Assembly: GCF_003863335.1 (NCBI RefSeq)
Contig: NZ_RRAZ01000005.1
Location: 1-64,000, forward strand
Source of the DNA: Falsigemmobacter faecalis
GTDB lineage: Bacteria; Pseudomonadota; Alphaproteobacteria; Rhodobacterales; Rhodobacteraceae
DNA length: 64,000 nucleotides
Direction: 5' to 3'
Part shown: positions 27,096-37,258 of the stretch, piece by piece
Layout: the number at the start of each line of letters is the position of its first letter
Position numbering within the stretch: position 1 is the stretch's first letter
Program-made: the position numbers and the translations under genes
Notes under the pieces: generated by a model
Databases searched by the model: none
Seen by the model: the letters and a program-made list of their open reading frames with translations, nothing else
What the model was told of the DNA's origin: nothing

Positions 27096-28832
27096 ATGAG
27101 CACCAACCAGCGTTTCGACAAATCGAAACTTCCGAGCCGCCACGTCACTGAAGGTCCGGCCCGCGCGCCGCACCGCAGCTATTTCTACGCGATGGGCATC
27201 TCTGAAGAAGAAATTCACCAGCCCTGGGTTGGTGTGGCGACCTGCTGGAACGAAGCGGCTCCCTGCAATATCGCGCTGAACCGTCAGGCGCAGTCGGTGA
27301 AAATGGGTGTGAAAAAGGGCGGCGGCACGCCGCGCGAATTCACCACCATCACCGTGACCGACGGCATTGCCATGGGCCATGAGGGCATGCGCTCGTCGCT
27401 GGCCTCGCGCGATGCGATCACCGATACCGTTGAGCTGACCATGCGCGGTCACTGCTATGACGCCCTGGTGGGTCTGGCGGGCTGTGATAAATCGCTGCCG
27501 GGCATGATGATGGCCATGGTGCGTCTGAACGTGCCTTCGGTTTTCGTCTATGGCGGCTCGATCCTGCCGGGCAAACTGAACGGCAAAGACGTTGTTGTGC
27601 AGGACGTGTTCGAGGCCGTGGGCAAACATGCCGCCGGCACCATGTCGGATGCCGAACTGCAGATCCTTGAGCGCGTGGCCTGCCCCTCGGCCGGGGCCTG
27701 CGGTGGTCAATATACCGCCAATACCATGGCCTGCGTCTCGGAGGCCATCGGCCTTGCGCTGCTGAACTCTTCGGGCGCACCGGCCCCCTATGAGAGCCGC
27801 GACCAATATGGTGATTTCTCCGGCCAGGCCGTGATGAAGCTCATCGAGAAGAACATCCGCGCCCGTGACGTGGTGACCCGCAAGGCGCTGGAAAACGCCG
27901 CCCGCGTGGTGGCCTGCACCGGCGGCTCGACCAATGGCGGTCTGCACCTGCCGGCGATTGCCCATGAAGCGGGCATCGATTTCGACCTCTTTGACGTCTG
28001 CGACATCTTCCGCGACACGCCCTATTTCGTGAACCTGCGTCCGGGCGGCGATTACGTGGCCAAGGACCTCTTTGAGGCCGGTGGCGTGCCGGTGGTGATG
28101 AAAGAGCTGGCCCGCGCGGGTCTGCTGCATCTCGACTGCCTCACCGCTTCGGGCGAAGAACTGGGCGAAGCGCTTGGCCGCATCACCCATGAGCCCGATG
28201 GCAAGGTCATCCACTTCATCGACGCGCCGATCTCGAAAACCGGGGGCGTTGTCGGTCTGCGCGGCAACCTCGCTCCCGATGGGGCGATCGTGAAAGTCGC
28301 GGGCATGTCGGAAGAAGAGCAGGTCTTCACCGGCCCGGCCAATGTCTTTGAATGCGAAGAAGAGGCCTTTGAGGCGGTTCAGAAGCGCGGCTACAAAGAA
28401 GGCGATGTGATCGTCATCCGCAACGAAGGCCCCGCAGGTGGCCCGGGCATGCGCGAGATGCTGTCGACCACGGCGGCGCTCTCGGGTCAGGGCATGGGTA
28501 AGAAAGTGGCACTGATCACGGATGGCCGTTTCTCGGGCGCAACCCGTGGTTTCTGCGTGGGCCACGTCGGCCCCGAGGCCGCCCATGGCGGCCCGATCGC
28601 GCTGCTGAAAAACGGCGATATGATCACCCTGAACGCCGTCACCGGTGAAATCTCGGTCGATCTGACCGAGGAAGAGCTGGCAAAGCGCAAAGCCGAATGG
28701 GCCGGTCCGAAGACGACCGATTACAACTCGGGCGCGCTTTGGAAATACGCCAAACTCGTGGGTTCGGCCCGTTACGGCGCCGTCACCCATCCGGGTGCCA
28801 AAGCGGAAACCCATGTCTATATGGACCAGTAA
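27096..28832 (+). CDS. ilvD: Dihydroxy-acid dehydratase
   Basis: 578 residues. Dehydrates 2,3-dihydroxy-isovalerate/methylvalerate in valine and isoleucine synthesis. Iron-sulfur cysteines are in [12 protein letters not shown] and [16 protein letters not shown]; the C-terminal [16 protein letters not shown] holds the catalytic Ser. RBS AAGGA precedes the ATG. Its stop overlaps the following lipoprotein gene by 20 bases. Confidence 0.97.
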   Translation: MSTNQRFDKSKLPSRHVTEGPARAPHRSYFYAMGISEEEIHQPWVGVATCWNEAAPCNIALNRQAQSVKMGVKKGGGTPREFTTITVTDGIAMGHEGMRSSLASRDAITDTVELTMRGHCYDALVGLAGCDKSLPGMMMAMVRLNVPSVFVYGGSILPGKLNGKDVVVQDVFEAVGKHAAGTMSDAELQILERVACPSAGACGGQYTANTMACVSEAIGLALLNSSGAPAPYESRDQYGDFSGQAVMKLIEKNIRARDVVTRKALENAARVVACTGGSTNGGLHLPAIAHEAGIDFDLFDVCDIFRDTPYFVNLRPGGDYVAKDLFEAGGVPVVMKELARAGLLHLDCLTASGEELGEALGRITHEPDGKVIHFIDAPISKTGGVVGLRGNLAPDGAIVKVAGMSEEEQVFTGPANVFECEEEAFEAVQKRGYKEGDVIVIRNEGPAGGPGMREMLSTTAALSGQGMGKKVALITDGRFSGATRGFCVGHVGPEAAHGGPIALLKNGDMITLNAVTGEISVDLTEEELAKRKAEWAGPKTTDYNSGALWKYAKLVGSARYGAVTHPGAKAETHVYMDQ

Positions 28833-29490
28833 GGTCAGTCGCGCGGCGGCGGGGACAGCCCTCGCCCTCGCGCTTTCCGGCTGTCAGATGACATCCGCGC
28901 CCGGGCCGGAGAAGCAGTCACGCTTCTCCGGCCCGCCGCCGTCAAAAATGGCGGTGGCGGGCGGGCAGCTGATCGTTTCGGGGCCGCGGGGATATTGCAT
29001 CGACCGCGAGTCGAGCCGCGATGACGCTGGCGCTGCGGCGCTGGTGGTGCTTTCGCCCTGCCGGGGCCTGGGGGCGGGGCTCTTCGCGGAGCGCGCGGCC
29101 CATGAGGCGGTGATGACGGCGGCGGTCGGCGCGCGCCCGATGGTGGCAGAGCCGGGGCGGCTTTTGCCCGCCATGCAGGCCTTTGCCGCCACAGACCAGG
29201 GCCTTGCGGCGCTCAGCCGTTCGGGCGCGGCGCAAAATATTCAGGTTCGCCATATTTTTGCCGAAGGTGACGTGGTTTATATGCGTCTGACGGACCGCGG
29301 GCAGTTTGCCTGGGGAATCGTTCAGCCCGACTACTGGCGGGCTGTGGTGCCCGCGGGGGGGCGGATGCTCAGCCTTTCGGTGCTGGCTCTGCCGCAGTCT
29401 CCGCTGAGTGACAGTGACGGGCTTCGGCTGCTGCGGGACTTTGTTGCAACCGTGCAGGCAGGCTCAGCGTTACCCGCGACCTCCGGCTGA
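28813..29490 (+). CDS. Putative lipoprotein of unknown function
   Basis: 225 residues. The start at 28813 lies inside the end of ilvD in another frame; the signal [13 protein letters not shown] ends in a lipobox with Cys at about residue 23. The mature part contains a conserved-looking [24 protein letters not shown] and [11 protein letters not shown]. Two Cys (about 63 and 85) might form a disulfide. Predicted outer-membrane or periplasmic lipoprotein, restricted as far as I recall to Rhodobacterales. Position after ilvD looks fortuitous. Confidence 0.75.
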   Translation: MSIWTSKVSRAAAGTALALALSGCQMTSAPGPEKQSRFSGPPPSKMAVAGGQLIVSGPRGYCIDRESSRDDAGAAALVVLSPCRGLGAGLFAERAAHEAVMTAAVGARPMVAEPGRLLPAMQAFAATDQGLAALSRSGAAQNIQVRHIFAEGDVVYMRLTDRGQFAWGIVQPDYWRAVVPAGGRMLSLSVLALPQSPLSDSDGLRLLRDFVATVQAGSALPATSG

Positions 29491-29587
29491 AGGTGCAGCG
29501 GCCCGTCCGGCTGCGGCTTTCAGGGGCAAAATATTAAGGTCCGACTGCCAGACTGGGCAGCGGAATGACGAGAGCAGGTAATTTCTT

Positions 29588-30223
29588 ATGGCAGCCCGGC
29601 TGCAGACGATCTTCAACCGGCTGAGCGGACGCACCACGCCAGACGAGGAAACGCCACGCAATTTACCGGAGGGGACGCCGCCAGCGCTTCAGGGCGTGCC
29701 GGGGCTTGAATGGGCATGGACCGCGGATCTGCGCACCCGTGGCGCAGGCGGCAGTCTGGCACCCGCCAGCGGCAGTGTGGTTCTCCCCAAGGTGAAGCTT
29801 TTCCACGATGGCCGCGCGGGAGAGGTGACCCTGCCTGTCGCCCGCGCCGGGGGGTTTGATCTGGCGCTCTCGGGTTTCAGCGGCAGTTTTCTTTCGCTGG
29901 TCTTTGATCTGCCCGCAGAAGCGGTGCAGGGGCTGCGCGCGCGCCATCTGATCCGTCTCGACACCTCGCTCAGCGGCAGCGAGGGGCTGCGCGCCTATGC
30001 CCGGCTGAATATCCGCCACGGACCCAATACCGAGCAGATCACCCGCGAAGTCACGGCCCCCGCCGGCGTAGCGCGGGTCGCAGAGTTCGACATGTTCTAC
30101 GTCGGCCTGAACGAAAAGCGGGTCGAGGCGGCCTGGATCGACCTGATCTTTAACCCGGTTGCAGATGAGCGGATTGCGATCACCGATCTGACCGTCAGCC
30201 GCCGCCCCCGCGCAGCACTTTAG
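29588..30223 (+). CDS. Conserved hypothetical protein (DUF6478-like)
   Basis: 211 residues, no signal or membrane segment. Beta-rich composition with the stretches SVVLPKVKLFHDG, FSGSFLSLVFDLPAEAVQGL, LNIRHGPNTEQITREV and EFDMFYVGLNEKRVEAAWIDLIF. I associate these with the uncharacterised Rhodobacterales family DUF6478, from memory only. RBS AGCAGG lies before the ATG. No function can be assigned. Confidence 0.7.
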   Translation: MAARLQTIFNRLSGRTTPDEETPRNLPEGTPPALQGVPGLEWAWTADLRTRGAGGSLAPASGSVVLPKVKLFHDGRAGEVTLPVARAGGFDLALSGFSGSFLSLVFDLPAEAVQGLRARHLIRLDTSLSGSEGLRAYARLNIRHGPNTEQITREVTAPAGVARVAEFDMFYVGLNEKRVEAAWIDLIFNPVADERIAITDLTVSRRPRAAL

Positions 30224-30481
30224 GGGGCAGAGCAGTCCGGGTGACGCCTGCATCAGACCGGGGCCCTGGCTCGGGACACGGCAGGCCAGAGGTGGGCTCA
30301 GAGTTCCTGCCCTGACCCTTGGCCGGAACAGCAGCTCAGCTTTGGGGTGATGCGGAATGCGCCAGTCCTGGGATGCGAATGACGCACCGCCTCTCATCAT
30401 TTGGATTGCCACTGCCTCGCCCCCCTGCTCACGTTCCCGGCTGGTTTTACCGCCGCAGCGGCTCCCAGATGTCGGGCGCGG

Positions 30482-31291
30482 TCAGGGGCGCAGAAACTTC
30501 GCCCCCGTGGAGGCTTTGGGCTCATCCGTCATCTGTGGCAGTCCGCCGGTGGGGCGGCGGTGAAATTCCGCGTCGCTGAGCGCGGATTTCAGCACCGGGA
30601 TCACGCCGTCCAGATCGCTGCCAAGCGCCACCTTCTGCCCGCCCATCTCGGCCTTTGCGGCCACCACCGAGACGATCTCTGCCACTCCGTCGGGGCGCAG
30701 CGTAAAGACCGGCGCCCCGGAGGAGCCGAAATCGACGTCGCAGGACATCACCAGCATGCCGGACTGTCGGCTGAGGACATGACAGAAGTCCTGCAAAGAC
30801 GCCGCCTCTGAGCGGTCGCGGGCATAGGAGACCACGCCCACCTCGGCGCCGCGCTCGGGGGTCTGTCCGGTCTCATAGGGCTTCAGCGAGGGCAGCCGGA
30901 TCGGTTGATCCAGCTCCAGCAGCGCAATGTCATAGCGCACGCGGGACGCGTCTTCCTCCGGCGACCAGAGATAGTCGGGATGGGCTGCGGCGCGGCGGAT
31001 GTGGCGGTAAGCGGCGGCGCGACCATTGCGCCAGCCCGCCCGGAACTCCATCCGGTCGATGGGGACCAGAGCGCCGCCCTCGCGCTCGCGCAGGCAATGG
31101 GCTGCGGTGAGGATCAGATCGGGGGCGATGAGGGCCGCCGTGCAAAAGCCGGTGCCGCCGAGATCGAGCCGCCCCACAGCCTCCCAGCCCCGGCTGTCGG
31201 TGCCGGTCTCCAGCCGCCGCAGCCCCTCTGCCGTGGCGGGGGCCGTCGCGGCGCAGAGCAGGCCCATGAAAATGGCGGCAGGCTTCAGCAC
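30482..31291 (-). CDS. Secreted trypsin-like serine protease
   Basis: 269 residues with a signal peptide of about 21 residues (ending ATAEG). S1 fold catalytic triad visible: LTAAHC (His about 64), YDIALLEL (Asp about 119) and GSSGAP (Ser about 187). The oxyanion motif is GSSGAP rather than GDSGGP, common among bacterial members of the V8-like group. Ends in a Pro/Lys-rich tail. Periplasmic or secreted; substrate unknown. Confidence 0.88.
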   Translation of the reverse strand: MLKPAAIFMGLLCAATAPATAEGLRRLETGTDSRGWEAVGRLDLGGTGFCTAALIAPDLILTAAHCLREREGGALVPIDRMEFRAGWRNGRAAAYRHIRRAAAHPDYLWSPEEDASRVRYDIALLELDQPIRLPSLKPYETGQTPERGAEVGVVSYARDRSEAASLQDFCHVLSRQSGMLVMSCDVDFGSSGAPVFTLRPDGVAEIVSVVAAKAEMGGQKVALGSDLDGVIPVLKSALSDAEFHRRPTGGLPQMTDEPKASTGAKFLRP

Positions 31292-31330
31292 GTGATTCGT
31301 CTTTCTTCGCGCCGGACTGGCAGTTCCGGT

Positions 31331-32632
31331 TTACTCCCGCTCTGAGAGGGCAGGCGGCTTTGGCCCGCCCGTCGCCCAGTCCAGAAGCTCTGCCGTATGA
31401 ACCACCGGAACCCGGCTCGCGTTCCCGATCTGCATCATACAGCCGAGGTTCCCCGCCGCAATCACATCCGGGCTGCGCGCCTCCAGCTTTGCGACCTTAT
31501 CCGCCTGCAACCTCAGAGAGATTTCGGGCTGCAGCAGGTTGTAGGTCCCGGCCGAGCCGCAGCAGAGATGCGGGTCCGCAGGCTCAGAGACGCTGAAGCC
31601 CGCCTGCTGCAAAAGCTCTTTCGGCAGGCTGCGGATCTGCTGGCCGTGCTGCAGCGAACAGGCCGAGTGATAGGCGATGCGCAGGGCCTCGGGCGCGGTC
31701 AGCCCCTCTGGCAGACCCGCGCGGTGGACCCATTCGGTCACATCCCCGGCGAGGGCGGCGATGGTCGCGGCCTCTGCCGCGAGGGTTGGATCGTCGCGGA
31801 AGAGATGGCCGTAGTCCTTCACCGTGGTGCCGCAGCCGGAGGTATTGATGATAAGGCCATCAAGCCCCGCGCCCCGCACCTCTGTCATCACGGCACGGAT
31901 CAGGGCGGCGGCGCTGGCCTTTGCCTCTGCCTCGCGGCCCATGTGATGGGTCAGCGCCCCGCAGCAGCCCGCGCCTTTGACCACCACCACCTCAGCCCCC
32001 AGCCGCGTCAGGAGGCGAATGGTGGCATCATTGATATCGGTGTTCAGCGCGCGCTGCGCACAGCCCGTCAGCAGCGCCAGACGCAGCTTCTGCGGGCCCT
32101 GCGCGGGAAAGCTCTGCGGATCGTCATTGCGCGAGACCGGCGGCAGGCGGGCGGGCACCATGTTCAGCATGGCGCGCAGCCGCGGATCGGGGATCAGCCC
32201 CCGGAAGGGTTTGGCCAGCCGACCAAAGCCAAGCGCCAGGCGAAAGCGCAACGGATGCGGCAGCACCTTTGCGATGACACTGCGCAGCAGCCGCTCGGTC
32301 AGCGGGCGCTTCCAGGTCTGCTCAATATGGGCGCGGGCGTGATCGACCAGATGCATGTAATTGACGCCTGAGGGGCAGGTCGTGCGACACGACAGGCACG
32401 ACAGGCAGCGGTCGATATGCTGCACGGTCTTTGCATCCGCCGGACGGCCCTCCTCCAGCATTTCTTTGATCAGATAGATCCGCCCGCGCGGGCTGTCGGC
32501 CTCATCTCCGAGCAGCTGATAGGTCGGGCAGGTGGCGGTGCAAAAGCCACAATGCACGCAGGCGCGCAGCTGTTTATCGGCCTCACGGAGGCCGGGATTG
32601 CTGAGTTGCTCGGGCGTGAAACGGGTCTGCAT
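31331..32632 (-). CDS. glcF: Glycolate oxidase iron-sulfur subunit
   Basis: 433 residues. Two [4Fe-4S] motifs, CVHCGFCTATCPTY (about 26-39) and CLSCLSCRTTCPSG (about 77-90), and two CCG-domain pairs, GCCGALTHHMG and LCCGSAGTYNLLQ. It passes electrons from GlcDE to the quinone pool during glycolate oxidation to glyoxylate. Last gene of glcD-glcE-glcF; it begins one base after the glcE stop. Confidence 0.96.
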   Translation of the reverse strand: MQTRFTPEQLSNPGLREADKQLRACVHCGFCTATCPTYQLLGDEADSPRGRIYLIKEMLEEGRPADAKTVQHIDRCLSCLSCRTTCPSGVNYMHLVDHARAHIEQTWKRPLTERLLRSVIAKVLPHPLRFRLALGFGRLAKPFRGLIPDPRLRAMLNMVPARLPPVSRNDDPQSFPAQGPQKLRLALLTGCAQRALNTDINDATIRLLTRLGAEVVVVKGAGCCGALTHHMGREAEAKASAAALIRAVMTEVRGAGLDGLIINTSGCGTTVKDYGHLFRDDPTLAAEAATIAALAGDVTEWVHRAGLPEGLTAPEALRIAYHSACSLQHGQQIRSLPKELLQQAGFSVSEPADPHLCCGSAGTYNLLQPEISLRLQADKVAKLEARSPDVIAAGNLGCMMQIGNASRVPVVHTAELLDWATGGPKPPALSERE

Positions 32633-32633
32633 G

Positions 32634-33773
32634 TCAGGCCTCTGCGCTCAGTCGGGCGGGGGCGAAAAGGCCCCTTGGGTCAAATTCTGCCGCGATGGCG
32701 GCGTTCAGACGGGCGACGACCGGATCGGTCGGCGGAGCACCCGGCAGGCGGGTGGCCACTGCGGGCGGGGCCTTCAGCAGGCGCGCATGGCCGCCCGCTC
32801 TCGCCCCCTCGGTCTGCAGGGCGCAGAGAAGCGCCGGAGCCTCTGCCGCGCTACAGCCGATCGAGAGCCAGCCGCCGCCCAGATCGCTCAGGACCTGCGC
32901 GGGGGCGGTGCGGGCGATCAGCTGAAGAAGCCCGGGCATGTGAGAGGGGCGCGCCGAATGGCGGATCACCACCTCTGCACCTGCCAGTGGCGTCAGATCG
33001 CGGATCCCCGCCCAGAGCGCGGCAGAGGCGGCGCCTTCGGTGAGTGTGATCTCTGCCGGGGCGAGACGCGCGCGCAGCTTTGCGCTGCGGTAGCGGGTTT
33101 GCTCTTCAAAGCCCTCAAGGCGCAGCCAGACCCGGCCTGCCGCAGGATCAGAGGCCGCCCCGGAGACATCCCAGGGAGAACTCAGCGCCCGCGCCATGAC
33201 AGCGGCCTGATCGGCGGCGGGGATGCCCTCCAGCGTCAGGGTCACCTCGGTCTGCGGCAGGGGCTGCAGGCGGAAGGACAGCTCGCTGAGGACACCCAGC
33301 CGCCCCTCACTGCCCGCGAGAAGCTTGACCAGATCATAGCCGGTGACATTCTTCATCACCCGCCCGCCGTTCTTCACCACCCGGCCCCGGCCATCGACAA
33401 AGCGCAGCCCGATCAGGCAGTCCCGGCAGGCCCCGGCCTGGATCCGGGCCGGGCCGGAGGCATTGCTTGCGGCCACGCCGCCGATGGTACTAAGACCGCC
33501 GCGCCCCGAAAGCGCCGCCAGATCGGGCGGATCAAAGGGCAGGCGCTGGCGCTCAGCGGCCAGCAGGGCGCGGACCTCCTGCAGCGGGGTGCCTGCGGCG
33601 ACCACCAGGGTCAGCGCGCCCGGCTCATAAAGCGTCACGCCGCTCAGGCCCCTGGTGCTTAAAGCCGGACCCTGCGGCAGCATGAGCGCGCGGGTGCCGC
33701 CGCCGCGAATGCTCAAAGGGTCACGGGCTGCGGCGATCAGATCGGCCAGCTCGGCCTCAGACTGCGGGGTCAT
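32634..33773 (-). CDS. glcE: Glycolate oxidase FAD-binding subunit
   Basis: 379 residues from the ATG at 33773 (MTPQSEAEL), which overlaps the glcD stop by ATGA; a longer reading from 33839 is not supported. FAD_binding_4 domain with SIRGGGTRALM and GGLSTIGGVAASNASGP, plus MKNVTGYDLVKLLAGSEGRLGVL. Shorter than GlcD because the C-terminal catalytic cap is reduced. Works in the GlcDEF complex. Confidence 0.95.
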   Translation of the reverse strand: MTPQSEAELADLIAAARDPLSIRGGGTRALMLPQGPALSTRGLSGVTLYEPGALTLVVAAGTPLQEVRALLAAERQRLPFDPPDLAALSGRGGLSTIGGVAASNASGPARIQAGACRDCLIGLRFVDGRGRVVKNGGRVMKNVTGYDLVKLLAGSEGRLGVLSELSFRLQPLPQTEVTLTLEGIPAADQAAVMARALSSPWDVSGAASDPAAGRVWLRLEGFEEQTRYRSAKLRARLAPAEITLTEGAASAALWAGIRDLTPLAGAEVVIRHSARPSHMPGLLQLIARTAPAQVLSDLGGGWLSIGCSAAEAPALLCALQTEGARAGGHARLLKAPPAVATRLPGAPPTDPVVARLNAAIAAEFDPRGLFAPARLSAEA

Positions 33774-35209
33774 GCGCGCTTCTCCCGCCGGGACTGCGAG
33801 ACCCGCAGCGGAAAGACCTTGGCCGGGTTCAAAAGCCAATGGGGGTCAAAGACATCCTTGATCTGCATCTGCGCCTCCAGATCATCGGGGGCAAACTGCA
33901 CCTCCATCAGATCGCGCTTTTCCACCCCCACGCCATGCTCTCCGGTCAGACAGCCGCCGACTTCGACGCAGAGCCGCAGGATATCGGCGCCAAGCGCCTC
34001 GCAGCGGGCCAGATCTTCGGGATCATTGGCGTTATAAAGGATCAAAGGATGCATATTGCCGTCCCCGGCGTGAAAGACATTGGCGACCTTCAGCCCGTAG
34101 CCTTCCGACAGCTCTGCGATGCGCCGCAGCACGAAGGGCAGCTCGGTGACCGGGATCGTGCCGTCGAGGCACATGTAATCGGCCATCTGCCCCATGGCCC
34201 CGAAGGCTGATTTGCGGCCCAGCCAGATGCGGCGTGCCTCATCTTCTGAGCGGGCTTCGCGGATCTCAACGGGGTTGAAGTCGCGGGCGATGGCGGTGAT
34301 GCGGGCCAGCTGCGCCGCCATCTCTGTCTCCGCCCCCTCGACTTCGATGATCAAAAGCGCCTCGCAATCGGGATAGCCCGCTTTGGCAAAGGCCTCGCAG
34401 GCGCGGATGCAGGGGGCATCCATGAACTCAATGGCGACGGGGATGATCCCCGCACGGATGATGGCGGAAACACAGCCCCCCGCTTCGGCAGAGGTGTTGA
34501 AGGCCAGAAGTACCGGGCGCGCGCCCTCGGGCTTTGGCAGGATGCGCAAAGTGGCTTCCGTGACCACGCCAAGCTGCCCCTCTGAGCCGCAGATGACGCC
34601 CAGAAGATCAAGGCCGGGGCTGTCGGCAAAGGGCCCGCCCAGCGTCACGACCCTGCCGTCCATCAGAACCAGGGTCACCCCCAGCAGATTATTGGTCGTC
34701 ACGCCATATTTCAGGCAATGCGCCCCGCCTGAATTCATCGCGATATTGCCCGCAATCGCGCAGGCAAGCTGGCTTGAAGGGTCGGGGGCATAGAAAAAGC
34801 CATCCTCTCCAACCGCCGCGCTGACCGAAAGATTGGTGCGCCCGGTCTGCACGCGGATGAAGCGGTCGTCGTAGCTGACCTCCAGCACCGCGGTCATCCG
34901 CGCAACGCCGAGGATCACCGCATCCGCCGTCGGCATCGAGCCCCCGGCCAGCGAGGTTCCGGCCCCGCGCGGCACCACCGGCACCCGCAGCTCATGCAGA
35001 TAGCGCAGCACCGCAGAGACCTCTTCTGTCGTGCGCGGCAGCACCACCGCAAGCGGCGGGCAGCGATAGGCGGAAAGCGCGTCACATTCCCAGGCGCGCA
35101 GCGCCACCGGGTCGGAGATCACGCCATCGGCGGGCAGAAGACCGCGCAGTCCGGCCAGGATCTCCTCTCTCCGGGCCAGAATCTGTGGGTCGGGCAGGGG
35201 CATCTGCAT
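33770..35209 (-). CDS. glcD: Glycolate oxidase FAD-linked catalytic subunit
   Basis: 479 residues. PRGAGTSLAGGSMP and AMNSGGAHCLKYGVTTNNLLG bind FAD; the C-terminal part has NVFHAGDGNMHPLI and CLTGEHGVGVEKRDLM, typical of GlcD/LldD-like oxidases. First gene of the operon, 39 bases after the gamma-glutamyltransferase stop on the same strand. Glyoxylate from this enzyme and from AllA enters the same pool. Confidence 0.96.
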   Translation of the reverse strand: MQMPLPDPQILARREEILAGLRGLLPADGVISDPVALRAWECDALSAYRCPPLAVVLPRTTEEVSAVLRYLHELRVPVVPRGAGTSLAGGSMPTADAVILGVARMTAVLEVSYDDRFIRVQTGRTNLSVSAAVGEDGFFYAPDPSSQLACAIAGNIAMNSGGAHCLKYGVTTNNLLGVTLVLMDGRVVTLGGPFADSPGLDLLGVICGSEGQLGVVTEATLRILPKPEGARPVLLAFNTSAEAGGCVSAIIRAGIIPVAIEFMDAPCIRACEAFAKAGYPDCEALLIIEVEGAETEMAAQLARITAIARDFNPVEIREARSEDEARRIWLGRKSAFGAMGQMADYMCLDGTIPVTELPFVLRRIAELSEGYGLKVANVFHAGDGNMHPLILYNANDPEDLARCEALGADILRLCVEVGGCLTGEHGVGVEKRDLMEVQFAPDDLEAQMQIKDVFDPHWLLNPAKVFPLRVSQSRREKRA

Positions 35210-35248
35210 GTCTTTGGGGCTCCTCCTCCCCGGGGTCTTGCAAGCGCG

Positions 35249-36835
35249 TCAATAGCCGAGGGCGCAGCCATCCTTGCGCGGATCAGAGGCACCTTCAAAG
35301 ATACCGCTGTCGTGACAGAAAATCGCCTGAGCGCCGCCGAGGGGCTCATCGCTCCAGGTCACCTCATGGCCCAGAGCTGAGAGTTCTGCGGCGACCTTCG
35401 GATCATAGCCCTGCTCCAGCCGCAGGCTGTCGCTGCCCGAGAACGGCCCGCAGAAGCTGCGCGGCGCATCGATGGCGCTTTGCAGATCCATGCCATAGTC
35501 GCGCAGGTTTGAGACCAGCCGCGCATGGCCTGCGGGCTGATAGGCCCCGCCCATGACGCCAAAGGGCATGACCACGCGGCCTTTCTCAGCCAGCATGCCG
35601 GGGATGATGGTATGCATCGGCCGCTTGCCGCCCGCTGCCTCATTGGGGTGGCCGCGCTCCAGCGAAAAGCCCGCACCGCGGTTCTGAAAGCTGATGCCGA
35701 ATTTATCCGAGGCAAGGCCGGTCCCGAAAGCATGGAAGGTCGAATAGATCAGCGAGACCACCATGCCGTCGCGGTCGGTCACCGACAGGCAGACGGTGTC
35801 TTTGTGAATGGCCTCGGTGGCCGCAGAGACCGCGGGCAGGGCGCGTTTGGGATCAATCAGCGCCGCCAGCTTTGCTGCTGTTTCGGGGGCCAGCATATGC
35901 GCCAGCCGCGTGGTGTGATCGGGATCGGCAATCAGGCGGTTGCGCGCGTCATAGGCAAGCTTCGTGGCCTCTGCCTCAAGATGGGTGCGCAGACTGCCTA
36001 AGGGATCCATCGAAGCCAGATCGAAATGGCTGAGGATATTCAGCATCAAAAGGGCGACCACGCCCTGACCGTTCGGCGGATGCTCAATCAGCTCCGCCCC
36101 CTGATAGGGGGCCGAGACGGGGGTGTCGTAAAAGGCCTCCACACTGGCGAAGTCTTCCGCGCTATGACAGCCGCCGAGCGCCTGGAGGCTGGCGCGCATA
36201 TCCTCGGCCACCTCGCCCTCATAAAAGCCCTTTGCGCCTTCGCGGGCCAGGCGGCGCAGCACCTCGGCCTGGCCGGGGGCGCGGAAAATCTCACCGACCC
36301 GGGGCGGGCGGCCCCAGGGCAGGAAGTGCTGTCGGGCCGCGCCCTTCAGCTTTTCGGTCTCCTGCCAGTCATGCGCGGTGCGCGGGGCCACCGGCACGCC
36401 GTTCTCAGCCGCCGCGATCGCCGGGGCGAGAACCTGCTCAAGCGGCAGGCGGCCATGATCGCTGTGCAACCGGCAAAAGGCCGCAATGGCACCGGGCAGG
36501 GTCACCGCCTCTGCGCCATAAAGCGGCATGCTGCTGTGACCGGCGTCGCGCAGTGCCTCGGCATCGAGTGCGGCGGGCGCGCGGCCCGAGCCGTTGAGGG
36601 CCAGAACCTCCTCCCGCCCGGCGGGTTTGATCAGCACAAAGGCATCGCCGCCCAGCCCGGTCATCTGCGGCTCGCAAAACCCCAGAACCAGAGCCGCACC
36701 GATGGCGGCATCGGCGGCACTGCCCCCGGCCTGCAGCAGATTGATCGCAGTGAGAGAGGCCAGCGGATGCGACGAGGCGCAGATCCCATTGGTGGCATAA
36801 ACGGCCGAGCGGCCCGGTCTTTGGAAATTCCGCAT
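35249..36835 (-). CDS. Gamma-glutamyltransferase family protein
   Basis: 528 residues, Ntn-hydrolase. The self-cleavage/catalytic Thr is in HKDTVCLSVTDRDG (about 344), giving a large and a small subunit. The second family signature is PMHTIIPGMLAEKGR with GVMGGAYQPAGH. No signal peptide at the N-terminus, unlike periplasmic Ggt, so it belongs to the cytoplasmic YwrD/oxamate-amidohydrolase-like branch, which acts on gamma-glutamyl or oxamate-type amides. Purine degradation via oxamate is one possible connection, but unproven. Confidence 0.85.
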   Translation of the reverse strand: MRNFQRPGRSAVYATNGICASSHPLASLTAINLLQAGGSAADAAIGAALVLGFCEPQMTGLGGDAFVLIKPAGREEVLALNGSGRAPAALDAEALRDAGHSSMPLYGAEAVTLPGAIAAFCRLHSDHGRLPLEQVLAPAIAAAENGVPVAPRTAHDWQETEKLKGAARQHFLPWGRPPRVGEIFRAPGQAEVLRRLAREGAKGFYEGEVAEDMRASLQALGGCHSAEDFASVEAFYDTPVSAPYQGAELIEHPPNGQGVVALLMLNILSHFDLASMDPLGSLRTHLEAEATKLAYDARNRLIADPDHTTRLAHMLAPETAAKLAALIDPKRALPAVSAATEAIHKDTVCLSVTDRDGMVVSLIYSTFHAFGTGLASDKFGISFQNRGAGFSLERGHPNEAAGGKRPMHTIIPGMLAEKGRVVMPFGVMGGAYQPAGHARLVSNLRDYGMDLQSAIDAPRSFCGPFSGSDSLRLEQGYDPKVAAELSALGHEVTWSDEPLGGAQAIFCHDSGIFEGASDPRKDGCALGY

Positions 36836-36989
36836 GTCAGTGCCAATCGCTGCTGCACCGCGCGCGGCACAGGTCTTTAAAATTGCCTCAGCCTAGTCTG
36901 AGGGTTTCGCAGCTGTCTACTCTGTCCTGCGTCCGAAGGTTGCTTTGCGCGGCGGCGGCGTCTTTCTTCAACGTGGGGACGCTTTCCGC

Positions 36990-37018
36990 TTGCCATGGCA
37001 GATTTTCGGGTGTTATCA
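36990..37018 (+). promoter_or_regulatory. Probable sigma-70 promoter of tRNA-Gly
   Basis: TTGCCA (36990-36995), 17-base spacer, TTATCA (37013-37018), 19 bases before the tRNA 5' end. Fits a housekeeping promoter. Elsewhere in 36836-37036 I see nothing coding. Confidence 0.5.
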
Positions 37019-37036
37019 GCAGTTTCAGATCCCCGG

Positions 37037-37110
37037 GCGGGTATGGTGTAGTGGTAGCGCCTCAGCCTTCCAAGCTGATGGGGCGGGTTCGATTCCCGCT
37101 ACCCGCTCCA
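37037..37110 (+). tRNA. tRNA-Gly (anticodon TCC)
   Basis: 74 bases including encoded CCA. Acceptor stem GCGGGTA pairs with TACCCGC, D-arm TGGTGTAGTGGTAGC, anticodon loop CTTCCAA with TCC, T-arm GCGGGTTCGATTCCCGC. It reads GGA and, by wobble, GGG glycine codons. Confidence 0.97.
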
Positions 37111-37225
37111 GAGGATCTTACAGCGCTCAGGCGCGATTTCTCCTGACATTGATGTGTGAAAGCAAACGGCTCGGGGCCGTTTGGCGGGCTTTGAACATGC
37201 CCTTTACGCGCTGTCGTGGCGGAAT

Positions 37226-37256
37226 GGAAAAGGGCGGGAGAAACCCCCGCCCTTCA
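37226..37256 (-). terminator. Intrinsic terminator of ilvE
   Basis: Stem AAGGGCGGG / CCCGCCCTT (37230-37238, 37246-37254) with TTTT following on the minus strand, immediately past the ilvE stop. Confidence 0.85.
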
Positions 37257-37258
37257 CC

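Noticed and set aside
30224-30481. Small genes in the gap between the DUF6478-like and protease genes
   Set aside because: Short frames here have no ribosome site, no motifs and overlap each other; I see nothing functional.
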